From positions 1-64,000 of the forward strand of contig NZ_CANMCZ010000006.1 in NCBI RefSeq assembly GCF_947496485.1: a stretch of 64,000 nt of DNA. The letters run 5' to 3'. Positions 62,896 to 64,000 of the stretch are shown in pieces; the first letter of the stretch is position 1; every line of letters begins with the position of its first letter. This DNA comes from an uncultured Winogradskyella sp. (lineage in GTDB: Bacteria; Bacteroidota; Bacteroidia; Flavobacteriales; Flavobacteriaceae). The translations under genes and the position numbers were made by a program. The notes under the pieces are model-generated. The model saw nothing but the letters and a program-made list of their open reading frames with translations, was not told where the DNA came from and searched no databases.

Positions 62896-62933
62896 AGAAA
62901 ATCGCCTAAGTTAAGATTAACAGCAACAATTGA

Positions 62934-63542
62934 ATGAGCTTATTTCGTAAATTCTTCGGGAAAAAATCTGATCAGCCTGAAGAACACATACCAAATCAAG
63001 AGCGAGGCAAATACATGCCCGAAGTTAAGTTACCTGCTGATGAACGTTTTACAATAAATTTTAAAGCCAATGGTGGAAAATTTTTGTATTGCGAAAATAT
63101 GGAAGAGGTAAAGGACAGTTTCAATTCAATTCTTGCTGAAAACAAGTGGCACAACGATAAAGTTTTTCTAATTGATCAACGTTTATCAGAATTATTTAAG
63201 GATTTTAACCTCAACAGCACTAAAAAGGTATCAGAAAGCTCCTATTTTTTATCAACCTGTGAGTATTTAATATCCGATGATGGCTCATTATTAATCTCAT
63301 CGAATCAAATTGCTGAAAAAAAGTTAATAGAATTACCAGATCATTTTATCATATATGCTACAACAAGTCAGTTTGTTGAAAATATTGGTGAAGGACTTAA
63401 AGGGATTAAAGAAAAAAGTAAATCTACAATACCTACAAATATTACTACGATTAAGCATTTTAAAACTGATGATGATAAGGACTTTCTAACCTATGGTAGT
63501 AGTTCTAAAAATCTATACTTACTTTTATTAGAAGATCTATAG
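62934..63542 (+). CDS. LUD-domain protein (LutC/YkgG-like)
   Basis: 202 residues. The LUD fold is recognised from LAENKWHNDKVFLIDQRLSE, STCEYLISDDGSLLISSNQI and LPDHFIIYATTSQFVENIGE, close to the lactate-utilisation LutC family. No lactate-utilisation partners (LutA, LutB) are adjacent, so a different role is likely in this conserved slot between ftsH and cdsA. Its stop overlaps the start of cdsA by 1 bp (TAGTG). Confidence 0.85.
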   Translation: MSLFRKFFGKKSDQPEEHIPNQERGKYMPEVKLPADERFTINFKANGGKFLYCENMEEVKDSFNSILAENKWHNDKVFLIDQRLSELFKDFNLNSTKKVSESSYFLSTCEYLISDDGSLLISSNQIAEKKLIELPDHFIIYATTSQFVENIGEGLKGIKEKSKSTIPTNITTIKHFKTDDDKDFLTYGSSSKNLYLLLLEDL

Positions 63543-64000
63543 TGAAAGAGTTAACCATAAGAGCCATTTCTGGCGTTATTTATGTTTTATTGCTAATAGG
63601 GTCCCTTTTTATACAAGAAGCCACAATAGCAATACTTGCATTATTTGGTATCATAAGCTTAATAGAGTTTTGCAGCCTTATAAAGCTCAAATCTTTTGTT
63701 CCCTATATTATTTTTGTTTTACTCTATGGCGCATTTGGTTATATATATTTACAAAATATTAATTTAGCTGATATTGATAAGGTTGTGCAAATTATATTGG
63801 TAATTACCATATTTGTTAATCTTATTTTAATGAAAGATTTATTTACAGTAAAGAAAATACCGCTTTTTGCATCGAAACGCTATATAGCAACCACATTCTA
63901 TTTATCTACTGGGTTTGTTTTTATGTTGCTGATTGCTAACTTTCAAAACAAATTTACTCCACTATTACTTTTAGGAGTATTTATACTTATTTGGATTAAC
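63542..64000 (+). CDS. cdsA: Phosphatidate cytidylyltransferase, partial (C-terminus beyond window)
   Basis: Makes CDP-diacylglycerol from phosphatidate and CTP for phospholipid synthesis in the inner membrane. Only the first 153 residues are present, a run of hydrophobic segments (VKELTIRAISGVIYVLLLIG, ALFGIISLIEFCSLIKL, YLSTGFVFMLLIANF). The CdsA signature near the C-terminus is outside the window, so the call relies on the N-terminus and the usual location after ftsH-LUD. The start is GTG at 63542, overlapping the LUD stop, so translation is probably coupled. Confidence 0.85.
   Translation, partial: MKELTIRAISGVIYVLLLIGSLFIQEATIAILALFGIISLIEFCSLIKLKSFVPYIIFVLLYGAFGYIYLQNINLADIDKVVQIILVITIFVNLILMKDLFTVKKIPLFASKRYIATTFYLSTGFVFMLLIANFQNKFTPLLLLGVFILIWIN

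Overview
The window looks like chromosomal DNA of a marine-type member of the Flavobacteriaceae (Bacteroidota). The evidence is low GC, promoter boxes of the Bacteroidota type (TAnnTTTG), start codons mostly without Shine-Dalgarno sequences, several secreted proteins with type IX secretion (T9SS) tails, a fused SecDF, a GyrB without the proteobacterial insertion, and FecR/ECF-sigma and LytTR signalling genes. The genus cannot be fixed from the sequence alone. No rRNA, tRNA, CRISPR array, transposase, integrase or prophage gene was seen.

Layout. 1-9370: two paralogous secreted CUB-PKD-P-domain proteins (the first cut by the window edge) bracket a forward housekeeping block folE-cysS-yidD-lgt-DUF192 lipoprotein. 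9467-17591: a reverse-strand series secDF, a small protein resembling only the periplasmic P1 part of SecD, mdh, an outer-membrane barrel protein and gyrB, most with clear terminators. 17850-22332: an unknown secreted protein, a membrane-anchored AraC-type regulator and a large beta-solenoid-like T9SS protein. 22386-31653: asnB, a DUF2911 protein, queE, a lipoprotein RidA, a HerA-like ATPase, then a forward run of small enzymes (lipoprotein, cupin, hydrolase, RluF-type pseudouridine synthase, SnoaL-like, VOC). 31639-35070: a membrane protein, folD, a four-helix-bundle (S23/IVS) gene inside an inverted-repeat cassette, and ffh. 35255-43912: a 965-residue modular surface lipoprotein divergent from an ECF sigma - FecR - TonB-dependent receptor - PagL-like deacylase - DinB/YfiT cluster. 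43965-48267: carboxypeptidase-regulatory-domain protein, second membrane AraC regulator, argS. 48785-57866: TPR histidine kinase, CpeT-like lipoprotein, ctlX, M14 peptidase, a small orphan gene followed by a structured attC-like repeat, a LytS/LytT-type two-component pair and a metallophosphoesterase. 57892-64000: nudix, pyrE, SRPBCC, birA, rsfS, ftsH, LUD, cdsA (cut by the window end).

How the genes connect. Envelope biogenesis dominates: Lgt lipidates lipoproteins of which this window encodes about seven; YidD, SecDF, Ffh and FtsH insert, export and quality-control membrane proteins; CdsA makes phospholipid precursors; the PagL-like enzyme would trim lipid A. Surface display is represented by T9SS substrates and the large lipoprotein. 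One-carbon and nucleotide metabolism is covered by FolE, FolD, PyrE and QueE.

The items most worth a second look are: the S23 gene with about 25-bp inverted ends built of CAGTCK hexamers; the gene cassette ending in an attC-like imperfect palindrome; the SecD-P1-only protein next to secDF; the divergent surface lipoprotein and ECF/FecR/TonB cluster; and a recurring layout in which the -7 promoter box lies 4-6 nt before the start codon, predicting leaderless or nearly leaderless mRNAs.
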